The notes under the pieces are model-generated. The model did not search any database, was not told the origin of the DNA, and saw nothing but the letters and a program-made list of their open reading frames with translations. Below, piece by piece: positions 9,121 to 17,959 of a stretch of DNA of 64,000 nt. A program made the position numbers and the translations under genes. The DNA is from a virus. How positions within the stretch are numbered: the first letter of the stretch is position 1; each line of letters opens with the position of its first letter. Location: positions 124,001 to 188,000 of the IMG/VR virus record IMGVR_UViG_3300026521_000003; one strand, written 5' to 3'.

Positions 9121-10131
9121 ATGTTTTCGTTACCTATATACCCAGATCTTGAACCAACGTATATTAGAGAAGAATTTATCCCTTTTTTGAAAAAATATAA
9201 ATCAATAATATATGATTTATATTTTACAGTACGTATACCTCCTTTTGAACAAGATGCAATGGGTACCATATTTAGTAAAGAAGATATACCATCATTAATT
9301 TCTAATGCTTTAATTATTCAAAATGAAACAAAAATACCTATTTCAGCTGTATTCAATAATATTTTTATATCTCCATCGGAGAAAAATTTAGATATTTTTA
9401 TTAAACATTTTACACCACTATATAATTTTGGGGTCAGATCAATAACAATTCCTTTTACATCATGGCTTATGTTTGATAAATTGCAGAATTCTTTCCCTGA
9501 ATTATATATAAAAAATACAGTTTTACAAAGTGTATCCGAACCAAGAGAAGTTTACAATCTAGCGATAAATGGATTTGATTATATTAATTTAGACCGAAAT
9601 TTATTACGTAATCAAAATAAACTTAAAATTATAGATAAAGCTAGAAAAGCTGCAGAATCAAAATTAGGAAAGCCTATCAAACTTAGTATTTTATTTAATG
9701 AGAACTGTATAGGTAATTGTCCTATACAGAACGAACATTATTTATATAATTCTCATAATAATATTAATAACCAACCATATACTTTTTTTAAATCATCTAT
9801 GAGTAAAATTAGTTGTCTTGAATGGGAAAAGAAATCTCCAGAGTTACTATTAAAAAAAGCATCAGTTATAAATGATGAGAAATTTATGAATGGTTTAGAT
9901 ATGATTGATGTATTTAAACTACATGGTCGTGAATCTAAAAATGTTTTTTTAAATAGTTTAAATATAATTAAGTCTACATATGATAAAACTGAAATAATAG
10001 ATGAATTATATTACACTCGTATTAAATATAATATAAAAGATATTGATTATAATCTATGGGTAGAAAAAGTAAAAAATTGTAACTTTGATTGTTGGGATTG
10101 TACTTATTGTGAGGATTTATTTAAAAAATAA
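9121..10131 (+). CDS. U32-peptidase/UbiU-V-like TIM-barrel protein with C-terminal Cys cluster
   Basis: A 336-residue protein. The mid-region 'NENCIGNCPIQNEHYLYN' (Cys196, Cys200) resembles the Cys-containing signature of the U32 family, whose characterised members UbiU and UbiV bind 4Fe-4S clusters and act in oxygen-independent hydroxylation. The preceding strand/helix alternation, such as 'FGVRSITIPFTSWL', fits a TIM barrel. A second cluster at the C-terminus, C320-x3-C324-x2-C327-x2-C330, has the spacing of an Fe-S or zinc site. A radical-SAM-type role is an alternative because of the Cx3Cx2C core, although that motif is normally near the N-terminus. It sits 3 bases after the S74 fibre and 1 base before a methyltransferase. 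The substrate is unknown. Confidence 0.6.
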   Translation: MFSLPIYPDLEPTYIREEFIPFLKKYKSIIYDLYFTVRIPPFEQDAMGTIFSKEDIPSLISNALIIQNETKIPISAVFNNIFISPSEKNLDIFIKHFTPLYNFGVRSITIPFTSWLMFDKLQNSFPELYIKNTVLQSVSEPREVYNLAINGFDYINLDRNLLRNQNKLKIIDKARKAAESKLGKPIKLSILFNENCIGNCPIQNEHYLYNSHNNINNQPYTFFKSSMSKISCLEWEKKSPELLLKKASVINDEKFMNGLDMIDVFKLHGRESKNVFLNSLNIIKSTYDKTEIIDELYYTRIKYNIKDIDYNLWVEKVKNCNFDCWDCTYCEDLFKK

Positions 10132-10132
10132 T

Positions 10133-10759
10133 ATGAATATAGAATCAATCCATACTATTAGTAATAAAAATATACTTCCTAATACTATATATCAAATAGA
10201 AGGACTAACCAGTTTTAAAACCCAAAATATATTGGCTGAATTAGCAAGAAACAAGAATGTATTAGAAATAGGTAGTTTATATGGTGCAACTACTCTAGCA
10301 TTAGCATATTATGCAAAAGAAATTACAACCGTAGATAATTGGTCTGATACTGAAATTTTACCAATAAAAAACAATATTAAAATAAAAAAAAATGTAATAA
10401 ATAAGACATATGATATATTTAAAAATAATACAAAATCTGTTGATAATATTAATTTGATTATTGGTAATATTTTTTCAAAAACTGTTTGGTCTAAATTAAG
10501 ATTAAGAAAATTTGAGTTGATATTTTATGATGGACCACATGCGGTCAAAGATATTATACAGTTTATAAACTTATATGCGTTTTTATTTAAGAAAGATACT
10601 ATATTAATTTTTGATGATTATAATTTTGATACGGTTCAAGAGGGATTAAAATATGGGTTTGAATCTATAAATATAGAAATAGATAAAACAATTAAAATAG
10701 AAACTGAAGGTGAAAGTAAAGATGAAATATGGAATGGTATTGCGATTTTCCAATTTTAA
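10133..10759 (+). CDS. class I SAM-dependent methyltransferase-like
   Basis: A 208-residue protein. I chose ATG 10133, just after the preceding stop, over an in-frame ATG 16 codons upstream that lies inside the U32-like gene. 'NVLEIGSLYGATTLALAYYA' near residues 42-61 is a glycine-rich motif I, followed by 'ITTVDNW' with the acidic residue expected to bind the ribose of S-adenosylmethionine. 'LIFYDGPHAVKDIIQFI' and 'DTILIFDDYNFD' complete a Rossmann fold of the Methyltransf_24/cephalosporin-hydroxylase-like type. The substrate is not evident. Its place between a U32-like protein and receptor-binding genes suggests modification of a tail or envelope component (inference). Confidence 0.7.
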   Translation: MNIESIHTISNKNILPNTIYQIEGLTSFKTQNILAELARNKNVLEIGSLYGATTLALAYYAKEITTVDNWSDTEILPIKNNIKIKKNVINKTYDIFKNNTKSVDNINLIIGNIFSKTVWSKLRLRKFELIFYDGPHAVKDIIQFINLYAFLFKKDTILIFDDYNFDTVQEGLKYGFESINIEIDKTIKIETEGESKDEIWNGIAIFQF

Positions 10760-10770
10760 AAGGGGTTTAG

Positions 10771-11841
10771 ATGGCTGATTTGATAAACATAGAAACTGTT
10801 GATGGTCAAGAAGTAATTGATTCTAATGCTCAAGTTAATTATGATGCAATATCTAATATCCCTCCATCTTTAGTTGATACTAGTACTCATAATCATGATA
10901 ATGAATACATGAGTAAGAATACTATTGAAGATGAATTTACACGTATAATGAATAAAGTAGCATCTTTAACAAAGGCATTAACCATTAGACCTTTAAAAAC
11001 GAAAGGTTTTTTAAACGGTGGTTATAAAAGTGGTTATGTTTATGCACAAAGAGTCCAACGGTTTAATACTGTTACTGAAACTGGAGTTGAAATTGGACAA
11101 ATAGGTACAGTTGCATCGTATTATACACCTGGTGCTTCATCGGAATTGAAAGGTTATTATTTTGGTGATGCTAATAGTAGTACAACTGCTGGAGATCATT
11201 CTAGAACTGGAAGAGATTTAGATAAAATTACATATTTAACTGAGGTAGAAGAATATGTAGGAAATATAACATTACATAATACAAAATCAACAATTTATAA
11301 TATATATTCGCAATCTAAAATATTTTTATCGAATGATGGAGCTGGATGGTCTAAATTATCTGTTATAACGGATACCATTGATAGTGTTTCATCAACACTT
11401 AATGGGTATGGAATGGGTAGACAAGGGTTATCTTCAGAAACGTTTGGATATGTGGTTCAAATAGGTAATTATGAAAGAACTTCATTAAAATTTGATTATT
11501 TAACAAATATAACAGATATAGGTACCACACAACAGATTAGACAACAACCTGCTGGACTTTCAAAAGATAAAGATAAAGGATATTGGATTGATTATGGTAC
11601 TGCTAATAATTGGCGAGTAGATATGTTAAATAATAGTGTGTCCAATATTGTCTGTTTTACAGAGGGATTTGGTGAAAGTAATGCGTTAGGGTCTGAGAAA
11701 GAAGGATTTATGATGGGTGGTTATGATGGTGCGCAGCACGGGAAGGTTCAAAAAATGGTATGGGAAACAGAGACTGCTAGTAATGTATTAGGTGGATCAT
11801 TAGCAATACCACAATCATCAGCTGGAATGGCAGAATCATAA
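10771..11841 (+). CDS. tail adhesin with HNHD motif and propeller-like repeats
   Basis: A 356-residue probable receptor-binding or tail-tip protein. The N-terminal ~70 residues include 'THNHDNEYMSK', the His-rich motif common in phage fibres and often metal-binding. From about residue 75 I count about six repeats of 40-55 residues, each opening with G-[FY]-x-x-G/x and containing a strand ending 'TE[TV]'. Examples are 'GFLNGGYKSG', 'GYYFGD', 'GYVVQIGNYE' and 'GFMMGGYDGAQ'. This is the look of a kelch-like beta-propeller. It is paralogous to the next gene (11853-12839). A strong AGGGG ribosome site precedes the start. Confidence 0.68.
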   Translation: MADLINIETVDGQEVIDSNAQVNYDAISNIPPSLVDTSTHNHDNEYMSKNTIEDEFTRIMNKVASLTKALTIRPLKTKGFLNGGYKSGYVYAQRVQRFNTVTETGVEIGQIGTVASYYTPGASSELKGYYFGDANSSTTAGDHSRTGRDLDKITYLTEVEEYVGNITLHNTKSTIYNIYSQSKIFLSNDGAGWSKLSVITDTIDSVSSTLNGYGMGRQGLSSETFGYVVQIGNYERTSLKFDYLTNITDIGTTQQIRQQPAGLSKDKDKGYWIDYGTANNWRVDMLNNSVSNIVCFTEGFGESNALGSEKEGFMMGGYDGAQHGKVQKMVWETETASNVLGGSLAIPQSSAGMAES

Positions 11842-11852
11842 GGTAATAAATA

Positions 11853-12839
11853 ATGGCAAAATTAAATCAACTTAAAGTAGATAATAATAATATATTTGAT
11901 ATTAACAATAGGATAGATTGGACAAGATTTAAAAATACACCATCGACATTAGTAAGTGCTTCGGGACATAATCATGATGATTTGTATTACAAATCATCAG
12001 TAGTTAATGATAAATTTAAATTGGAAGAGGATAAGATTGATTTGCTTGAAAAACGTATTGAAGTATTATCCTATAAAACAGATATAATGATGGCGGGTGG
12101 ATTTTTAAATGATACTAAAATTCATAACTATAATTTTTCAACTGAAGTAACTAATGAAATATCTACAAATACTAATATGATAAGTATTAATACACCTGGT
12201 ATTTCATCAAAAGAATTTGGTTATTTTACTAATAAAGATAAAATGATTGATAAATTTTATCATTTTACATTGGTAATTGAATCAATCCTGCAATCAAATA
12301 TTGAACCAAAAGCATCATTAATAGATTTTGCTGTTCAAAGTTTAGGATTTATTACGGATGGTATTGGGTGGAATAAACTCAATCAATTACTAGATATATG
12401 GGAAACTAAAAATGATAATCCAGTTGATGTGTCTGGACGTACATTTTTATCATCTAGTGTTACTGGATATTGTAAAGGATCGGATCTAGGTATGGTAAAA
12501 GAATTAACATATACAACGGAAGTATTAAAAGAATTATCAGAGATAAGAACAATCGGAATAACAACAGGACTTAATAAAAGTTCAAATTTAGGATATTGGA
12601 TTTCAAAGATAAACGGTAATTATGAACATAATTATCTAACAGAAAGCTTTAGATCGATAAATATTTTTATAGATGATATGGATAATTCATCAACCTCAAC
12701 AACTGAATTTTTTGGTATGATTGTAGCAGGAGGAATAGATGGTAATTTAACTAATAAATTGATGTGGTCTACTCTTTCAATTACGCAATCTATATCTCTT
12801 TCTTTAAATAAGAGTGGAGCTAGTTCAATAGAACTATAA
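11853..12839 (+). CDS. tail adhesin paralogue, HNHD motif and propeller-like repeats
   Basis: A 328-residue paralogue of the preceding gene, with the same plan. The N-terminal module has 'IDWTRFKNTPSTLVSASG', then 'HNHDDLYYKS', followed by about six repeats ('MAGGFLNDTKIHNYNFSTE', 'FGYFTNKDKMIDK', 'TGYCKGSDLGMVKELTYTTE', 'LGYWISKINGN', 'AGGIDGNLTNK'). The repeat bodies have diverged strongly from the paralogue while the attachment module is conserved, as expected if the propellers bind different receptors. Both lie in one operon, and no signal peptide or membrane segment is present. Confidence 0.68.
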   Translation: MAKLNQLKVDNNNIFDINNRIDWTRFKNTPSTLVSASGHNHDDLYYKSSVVNDKFKLEEDKIDLLEKRIEVLSYKTDIMMAGGFLNDTKIHNYNFSTEVTNEISTNTNMISINTPGISSKEFGYFTNKDKMIDKFYHFTLVIESILQSNIEPKASLIDFAVQSLGFITDGIGWNKLNQLLDIWETKNDNPVDVSGRTFLSSSVTGYCKGSDLGMVKELTYTTEVLKELSEIRTIGITTGLNKSSNLGYWISKINGNYEHNYLTESFRSINIFIDDMDNSSTSTTEFFGMIVAGGIDGNLTNKLMWSTLSITQSISLSLNKSGASSIEL

Positions 12840-12856
12840 TAAAACTGGAGAATATA

Positions 12857-13078
12857 ATGGATGTATTAAAACTAGAAATTAATAAACAAACGATATTGGA
12901 TGAAGCTAATAATATAGACTGGAGTAAGGTAAAAAACACACCTTCGATAATTATTACTAGTAATACTCATACTCATGATGATAGATATTATCGTCAAAGT
13001 GATGTTGATAGTAGAATAAATTCACTAAGTCTAGCTATAGCAGATTTAGAAGAAAAAATAAATAACTTAGGAGTATAA
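12857..13078 (+). CDS. short third copy of the adhesin attachment module
   Basis: A 73-residue protein equal to the N-terminal module alone of the two preceding adhesins: 'IDWSKVKNTPSIIITSN' and 'HTHDDRYYRQSDVDSRI', then a short coiled coil and a stop. No propeller follows. It keeps a good GGAG ribosome site, so it looks like an expressed stand-alone adaptor, not debris, though a truncated adhesin is possible. Confidence 0.7.
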   Translation: MDVLKLEINKQTILDEANNIDWSKVKNTPSIIITSNTHTHDDRYYRQSDVDSRINSLSLAIADLEEKINNLGV

Positions 13079-13080
13079 AC

Positions 13081-13767
13081 ATGATAGTTCCAGAAATAGA
13101 TTACCCAATAATTAATAATATTAAAGATAAAAAAATTGTAATATATACGGCTAATAAAGTGGGTGAATTTCCACATAATTTTACCAAATCATTTATCCCT
13201 AGTAGTATTCCTATAAAATTAGATTGGTATGTTGGGTACACAAATATTATGTTGGATGATTTTAATATGATAGAAATACCATTAGATATTGCTAGGGGTT
13301 TACAATCGTTTAATATTATTAACCATTCAAAAAAAAGATATGATCAATATAATAGACCAAATCCGAATAATGAAAAAAAAGAAATAATTATGACTGAAGA
13401 TGAGATATATCTACAAGTAAAAGCTAAAAAATTTCTAATAGAGAAAGAAATTATCCGTATTTTTAATAAAAAAATTGATAGTTTATACAATCAATACGGA
13501 CGAGAATCTGATTCATGGGAGATACAATATTCAGAAGCTATTGAATACAAAAATGGAAATAATGACACCCCATTTATAGATATTTTATCTTCAAAACGAA
13601 ATATTAGTAAAGAATTATTAATTGAAAAAATTATTGCAAAAAATAAAGAATTTAAACAAAAATTTGCTAAAATTATTGCCGAAAAACATACGCTTGAAGA
13701 TAAATTGAAAAATATGAATACAGATACATTACTAAATTTATTTATTGATGAAAATATTGTAAAATAA
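13081..13767 (+). CDS. tail-fibre-associated protein, possible assembly factor
   Basis: A 228-residue protein. The C-terminal half has the pattern 'SWEIQYSEAIEYKNGNND', then 'TPFIDILSSKRNISKELL' and a terminal helix. This is the layout of a domain often found at the end of phage tail-fibre or fibre-assembly proteins (a DUF4376-like arrangement in which a Trp/Gln-rich helix precedes 'tP.ld.la..R.is'). The N-terminal half is beta-rich and unrecognised. It begins 2 bases after the short adhesin copy. I infer a fibre attachment or chaperone role, with low certainty. Confidence 0.55.
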   Translation: MIVPEIDYPIINNIKDKKIVIYTANKVGEFPHNFTKSFIPSSIPIKLDWYVGYTNIMLDDFNMIEIPLDIARGLQSFNIINHSKKRYDQYNRPNPNNEKKEIIMTEDEIYLQVKAKKFLIEKEIIRIFNKKIDSLYNQYGRESDSWEIQYSEAIEYKNGNNDTPFIDILSSKRNISKELLIEKIIAKNKEFKQKFAKIIAEKHTLEDKLKNMNTDTLLNLFIDENIVK

Positions 13768-13793
13768 TTTAAAAATTATGAGGTAATATATCT

Positions 13794-14477
13794 ATGTCTA
13801 AATATCAAAATGAAATCAAAGAACTTATTGACATGCAGCCCACAACAATGTCCAAATATCAAATTGATAATTTTGTTATTAATGAAAAAATGACAGACTA
13901 TAAGATTCTAAAACAAATATTATTAGAATTAGGAACTCGATATAATGCTTATGAAGATATACTGATAGATTGTGAAATTTTAGAATTGGAAATAAAAAAA
14001 TCTGAAAAAGAATATATCGAAATTAAAGATGATATAACTAAAAAAATTAAAAAATTAGAAATTCAGAAACAAAAAAATAATTTAAGACGTATGAAAAAAA
14101 CTATAAAAAATCATGAATATGAAATTGCTATTTTTGAAGAAAATTATAAAAAAATTAAAGATAATTATGAATCACCAAAATTACTTTTGCAAGATGAAAC
14201 TGGAGAAGAAATATATTGGGTTAATAAGTTTATAAAAGAAGCTCAAATTGATATAATGACTAGTGGACGTATTGGTAAAGGTGTCTTAGACGCTATTCTT
14301 ATGCTTCCAGAAAAATTACAAGAAATAATAGTAAATAATGCAATTGCTCAAGCTGCCAATTCTAATTCATATATAGGTTTCAATGAAACAGAAATTATTG
14401 AAGGTATTAAATCTTCTAAAAAAGTTTCGTTGATGTTGAATACCTTAATAGGTGAGAAAAAAGATAAGGTGGATTAA
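13794..14477 (+). CDS. hypothetical coiled-coil protein
   Basis: A 227-residue protein of unknown function. Residues ~55-120 are strongly helical, Lys/Glu-rich and probably coiled coil. Residues ~130-200 ('VNKFIKEAQIDIMTSGRIG', 'AILMLPEKLQEIIVNNAI') look like a compact helical domain. No catalytic or binding motif is visible. Its stop shares one base with the start of the next gene, implying translational coupling, and the pair may form a complex. Confidence 0.72.
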   Translation: MSKYQNEIKELIDMQPTTMSKYQIDNFVINEKMTDYKILKQILLELGTRYNAYEDILIDCEILELEIKKSEKEYIEIKDDITKKIKKLEIQKQKNNLRRMKKTIKNHEYEIAIFEENYKKIKDNYESPKLLLQDETGEEIYWVNKFIKEAQIDIMTSGRIGKGVLDAILMLPEKLQEIIVNNAIAQAANSNSYIGFNETEIIEGIKSSKKVSLMLNTLIGEKKDKVD

Positions 14478-15223
14478 TGGGTTTTGATTTTAATAATTCA
14501 TCTGGAGAATCATTTGGTAATATAGAAGATGTTTTTTTTAAAAAAGACGGAAAATCTATTATAGATTCTACATCTTCTAATAATTCAGAAAAGATTAATT
14601 TGAATGAACTAAAACAATCTATTCATGAAAAAAGTATGCAACATCATAATAATGCTTCTGGGACAACAATAACGATTTCTAAGGAAATTTTAGATTTAGA
14701 TGAAGATAAAATTATTCAATTATCGCCATTAGAAGAACGTAGGATGAATATTTCGTCAGTACGTAATAAATCGTTTATTAATATAAATGATGGTTCGGAA
14801 ATTACTATTATTGAAAAAACACAAATGTATAATGGTGTAAATTTATATACTGCTAAACAAGAAAATGGTGAAATGATAACATATCCTCGTAGTATGTTTG
14901 TTGGTTCTACAAAGCAATTTGTACCAAAAGAATTTTATATTCGTGAAGCTGAAAGGGTTTTGGAGGATACAATAGTAAAACACTATAATAATATTAAAGT
15001 TTTATTAGAAAAACAAGAATTATTAGAAGAAACCCCTGATAGTAAATATTTAGAACTAATGTTGTCGGAACCATTATCAATAGGCTCTATGGTTGTACCC
15101 GATAAAGTTCAAATTCCCGTTAAAAGGATTTTTGATATGGAATACAAAATAATGTTTTTAGAGAATGTTATTTGTTTAGATAATAAAATAGCATCATTAT
15201 TGTTTATTGATATTTGGTTCTAA
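14477..15223 (+). CDS. hypothetical protein, coupled to upstream gene
   Basis: A 248-residue protein of unknown function. The first ~75 residues are Ser/Asn-rich and probably disordered. Residues ~95-150 form a likely small beta-barrel ('SFININDGSEITIIEK', 'GVNLYTAKQENGEMITYP'). The C-terminal part is helical. The start overlaps the previous stop by one base, and the 3' end overlaps the converging minus-strand gene by 27 bases. No motif suggests an enzyme; a structural role next to the tail genes is possible. Confidence 0.7.
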   Translation: MGFDFNNSSGESFGNIEDVFFKKDGKSIIDSTSSNNSEKINLNELKQSIHEKSMQHHNNASGTTITISKEILDLDEDKIIQLSPLEERRMNISSVRNKSFININDGSEITIIEKTQMYNGVNLYTAKQENGEMITYPRSMFVGSTKQFVPKEFYIREAERVLEDTIVKHYNNIKVLLEKQELLEETPDSKYLELMLSEPLSIGSMVVPDKVQIPVKRIFDMEYKIMFLENVICLDNKIASLLFIDIWF

Positions 15224-15415
15224 ATTATTATTAATTAAATAGTTTGTTAGATCACGTATGAATACAGAATTATTTGATGTGATAGGTATATCTCTAGGTA
15301 AAGTTTCTTTATCTAAAAAATCTAAAACATCAGATATTTCAAAATGATCGGTTTTTTTAATAGAGAATAATTTTCTATTCATTTCAATTTTTCTTAATTC
15401 TAATTGATCTAACAT
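15197..15415 (-). CDS. small hypothetical protein
   Basis: A 72-residue protein of unknown function. I chose the ATG at 15415, which follows an AGGA site and lies 11 bases after the stop of the upstream gene. A longer reading from 15466 would overlap that gene. The sequence is mixed charged and hydrophobic ('MLDQLELRKIEMNRKLFSIK'). It forms a two-gene minus-strand unit with 15426-15671 and overlaps the converging plus-strand gene by 27 bases. Confidence 0.6.
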   Translation of the reverse strand: MLDQLELRKIEMNRKLFSIKKTDHFEISDVLDFLDKETLPRDIPITSNNSVFIRDLTNYLINNNLEPNINKQ

Positions 15416-15425
15416 AAATAAAATC

Positions 15426-15671
15426 CTACATACTTTTAAAATTGAATGAAAATGATAAATCATCACTTTCTATATTTTTTTCATCTTTTAATTCTGATTC
15501 AATTAATTTTTTAATTTTTTCAGCTCTCATCTTTTTAACAATAGTTTCATTTATTTTTGCTAATGTTTCTTCACTATAATTCGCAGTAGGTATATTTGGA
15601 TTTTCATCAAAACTCATACTTATTACTTCATCATTTACACTATCAAATGGTATTTTTTTTAGTTCTGCCAT
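15426..15671 (-). CDS. small hypothetical protein
   Basis: An 81-residue protein of unknown function, with a strong AAGGAG ribosome site and a consensus late-type promoter upstream on the minus strand. The middle is a predicted Lys/Glu-rich helix ('KINETIVKKMRAEKIKKLI'). The ends are Asp/Ser-rich. It is first in a two-gene unit and is expressed late if the promoter call is right, so it may be a virion or assembly protein. Confidence 0.68.
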   Translation of the reverse strand: MAELKKIPFDSVNDEVISMSFDENPNIPTANYSEETLAKINETIVKKMRAEKIKKLIESELKDEKNIESDDLSFSFNFKSM

Positions 15672-15696
15672 TTTTTAACTCCTTCTATTTTAATAG

Positions 15697-15704
15697 TATT
15701 TATA
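15697..15704 (-). promoter_or_regulatory. late promoter, TATAAATA (minus strand)
   Basis: Read on the minus strand, GATATAAATACTATT matches the T4 late consensus including the CTATT that follows TATAAATA. It lies 26 bases upstream of the 15671 start, back to back with the plus-strand element before the helicase. Confidence 0.7.
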
Positions 15705-15710
15705 TCAAAA

Positions 15711-15736
15711 AAATGTAAAATAACTAAAAATATAAT
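15711..15736 (+). promoter_or_regulatory. AAATGTAAAAT element with TATAAT, before the helicase
   Basis: AAATGTAAAAT (15711-15721) followed 9 bases later by TATAAT (15731-15736), ending 17 bases before the helicase start. The 11-base element is identical at five divergent junctions in this window, each just upstream of a plus-strand unit, so it is a probable early or middle promoter element. Confidence 0.5.
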
Positions 15737-15752
15737 ATAAGGATAAAAAATA

Positions 15753-17558
15753 ATGGGTATGACACAAGAACAAGAAGAATTTTCTAAAACACGAGACACC
15801 CATATATTGGCATTAGCATCAGCTGGAGCAGGAAAAACTCATACTTTAATCCATTTTATTCATGATAAAATTAAAAGTGGATTACGTCCAAATCAAATAA
15901 TTTCATTTTCATTTACTCGTAAAGCTGCAAATGAATTGAAAGATAGAGTTAATAGTCATTTTAAAGGTATGGATTTTGATTTTAAATATATATCAACTAT
16001 ACATTCATTTTGTTGGAATGAAATTATTAAACCATTTTATAATGAAATTGGTTATTCATCAATACCAACCATTGTACATGAATTTCCAGATGAATTTATG
16101 GAAAAAGAATACAAAGAACATGGTAAAAAACAAGATAGAGCTGGATTTAATCGAAAATTTATGGATGTAGTTTCTAAAGATTTACAAGAAGAAGATTTTA
16201 CGGCTCCAGAGACAGTACGATTATTACAATATCTTGTCGGTCATAATTTAACTATGTTTGATTTTATGATTCATTTAGCTAATTTTGTATTAAAAGAAGA
16301 GCCAGGTAAAGTACAAAAACATATAGGTACAATAGGATATGTTATAACTGATGAAGCACAAGATTTAAATCCGGCACAATATAAATTTACCAAGTTATTG
16401 CAGTCAGTTTTTAGTAATGAAAATAATAGTGTAAATCTAGTAAAAGTTGGCGATTTTAAACAATCAATATATGGTTTTAGAGGCAGTGATCCTAGAATAA
16501 TAAATACTTTTGTTGATGAATTTAATCCTGTTGTTAAAATATTATCTTATAATTTTAGGAGTGCTCCAGAAATTGTAGATTTAGCTAATGAAATTGCTGA
16601 AACTATTGATTTAGGAAATGATGCACTTAATGAATCAAAATATGCACAACATGGGTCTAGTATATCTGAAGGAGAAGTATATAATATATATGATGTTGAA
16701 GAATTTATTGATGAGCTGAAATTAATTGAAAAACCATTAGAACAAACTTGTATTTTAGCTAGAACTAATATGGTTATAAAATCATTAGCTAAGATTTTAG
16801 GAAAATTAGAAATACCGTATTATCTACATACTGAATTTGATATATTAAAGAGATCAGAAGTAAAATTTTTAATGAGTATGTTGAGTATTGTAAGTCATGG
16901 GTATAATAAAGCTATAGTTTTAGATATTATTAAAGCTGCAAAAGGTGGGATACCTATGAAAGTTGCTGCTTCAATTAATAAATGTGATAATATGCAAATG
17001 GTTGGAAGAATGTTTCAAGATATTAAAAAGATACCAGAAATTATAAAAATTTACAATGATTTAGAAAAAGGAGCATTTAATGCGGCAATACCTAAAATAG
17101 CAAAGCTTATGGAAAATTCAAAAAAATCATCTGAACAAATACAACAGTCTTTAGAACGTTTTTATCGTGACCTAAATACTGTTAAAACAACTGAAGGACT
17201 AGATTCTTGGATGGAAGCATTAGAAGAATTATTATTTGAAGCTCAATTTTTAGAAGAAAAACAGCAAGGGAAAGTACAGTTAATGACGGTTCATAAAAGT
17301 AAAGGGTTGCAATGGGATAATGTTATTTTTATTTATGATTTCAGTTTATTAGAACAGGTAGAAAATGATTTTTATGATTTGGAAGAAGAGAAACGTGTAG
17401 TATATACAGCTGTAACTAGACCAACAACCAATTTAGTTATATGGGATTTAGAACAACAGATGATTAGTAGCTATTTTACAAAAGGGTCATTATTAAAAAT
17501 GATTGAAAATGCTCTAAAAAAAGGTATTTTAGATATAGAGGATTTTTCAAAATATTAA
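15753..17558 (+). CDS. UvrD/Rep-family SF1 DNA helicase
   Basis: A 601-residue superfamily 1A helicase with all core motifs in order. These are the N-terminal Q-motif region 'MTQEQEEF', Walker A 'ASAGAGKTH' (22-30), motif Ia 'FSFTRKAANELKDR', DEAQD (200-204), motif III 'KVGDFKQSIYGFRG', motif IV 'LSYNFRSAPEI', motif V 'TVHKSKGLQWDNV' (about 512-524) and motif VI 'VVYTAVTRPTTNL'. Such enzymes unwind DNA 3'-5' and displace bound proteins; phage versions work in replication start or recombination. It is shorter than bacterial UvrD (~720), mostly in the accessory subdomains. It is first in its unit, behind the AAATGTAAAAT element. Confidence 0.93.
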   Translation: MGMTQEQEEFSKTRDTHILALASAGAGKTHTLIHFIHDKIKSGLRPNQIISFSFTRKAANELKDRVNSHFKGMDFDFKYISTIHSFCWNEIIKPFYNEIGYSSIPTIVHEFPDEFMEKEYKEHGKKQDRAGFNRKFMDVVSKDLQEEDFTAPETVRLLQYLVGHNLTMFDFMIHLANFVLKEEPGKVQKHIGTIGYVITDEAQDLNPAQYKFTKLLQSVFSNENNSVNLVKVGDFKQSIYGFRGSDPRIINTFVDEFNPVVKILSYNFRSAPEIVDLANEIAETIDLGNDALNESKYAQHGSSISEGEVYNIYDVEEFIDELKLIEKPLEQTCILARTNMVIKSLAKILGKLEIPYYLHTEFDILKRSEVKFLMSMLSIVSHGYNKAIVLDIIKAAKGGIPMKVAASINKCDNMQMVGRMFQDIKKIPEIIKIYNDLEKGAFNAAIPKIAKLMENSKKSSEQIQQSLERFYRDLNTVKTTEGLDSWMEALEELLFEAQFLEEKQQGKVQLMTVHKSKGLQWDNVIFIYDFSLLEQVENDFYDLEEEKRVVYTAVTRPTTNLVIWDLEQQMISSYFTKGSLLKMIENALKKGILDIEDFSKY

Positions 17559-17580
17559 TTTAAATTCGATAAATAAATTT

Positions 17581-17958
17581 ATGATTGATATAAAAAAAAT
17601 TAAAAAAGATGATGTTGTTTGGTGTGTTTCACAATCATTAGATCAAATGATATATCCTATAAAAGCTAAATTTTTAGATATAGAATCTCCTATATCTAAT
17701 AAATTAATTCTTGTAAAATATAATAATAAAACATTATGCTACCCATCACATTTATTATTTGAAACTAAATTAGACGCTAAAGTTTATGGCTCAATAAATT
17801 TTATGAAATTATATTATAGTTTTGATCCATTTTTCATTTCAGAAAATATTGATGAAGAAATTTTAAAAGAGGCATCATTTTTAGTAAATAAGTTTGAAAA
17901 AAATAATCCTTCAAAATTTTTATATTATTGGATGGGAAATGTACCAAATAGATTCTAA
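17581..17958 (+). CDS. hypothetical protein, paralogue of next gene
   Basis: A 125-residue protein of unknown function. It seems related to the following gene: both have a small beta-rich N-terminal part, a 'YxN[KR]' strand, a segment with a 'K-[LI]-D-A-[KD]-[VI]-[YF]' core, and a C-terminal helix ending near 'NNP'. No motif points to a function. There is no clear ribosome site, so it may be translated by coupling from the helicase 22 bases upstream. Confidence 0.65.
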   Translation: MIDIKKIKKDDVVWCVSQSLDQMIYPIKAKFLDIESPISNKLILVKYNNKTLCYPSHLLFETKLDAKVYGSINFMKLYYSFDPFFISENIDEEILKEASFLVNKFEKNNPSKFLYYWMGNVPNRF

Positions 17959-17959
17959 A

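Noticed and set aside
10085-10132. Upstream start of the methyltransferase gene
   Set aside because: The 16 extra residues lie inside the U32-like gene and are out of character with the family; ATG 10133 follows the preceding stop directly.
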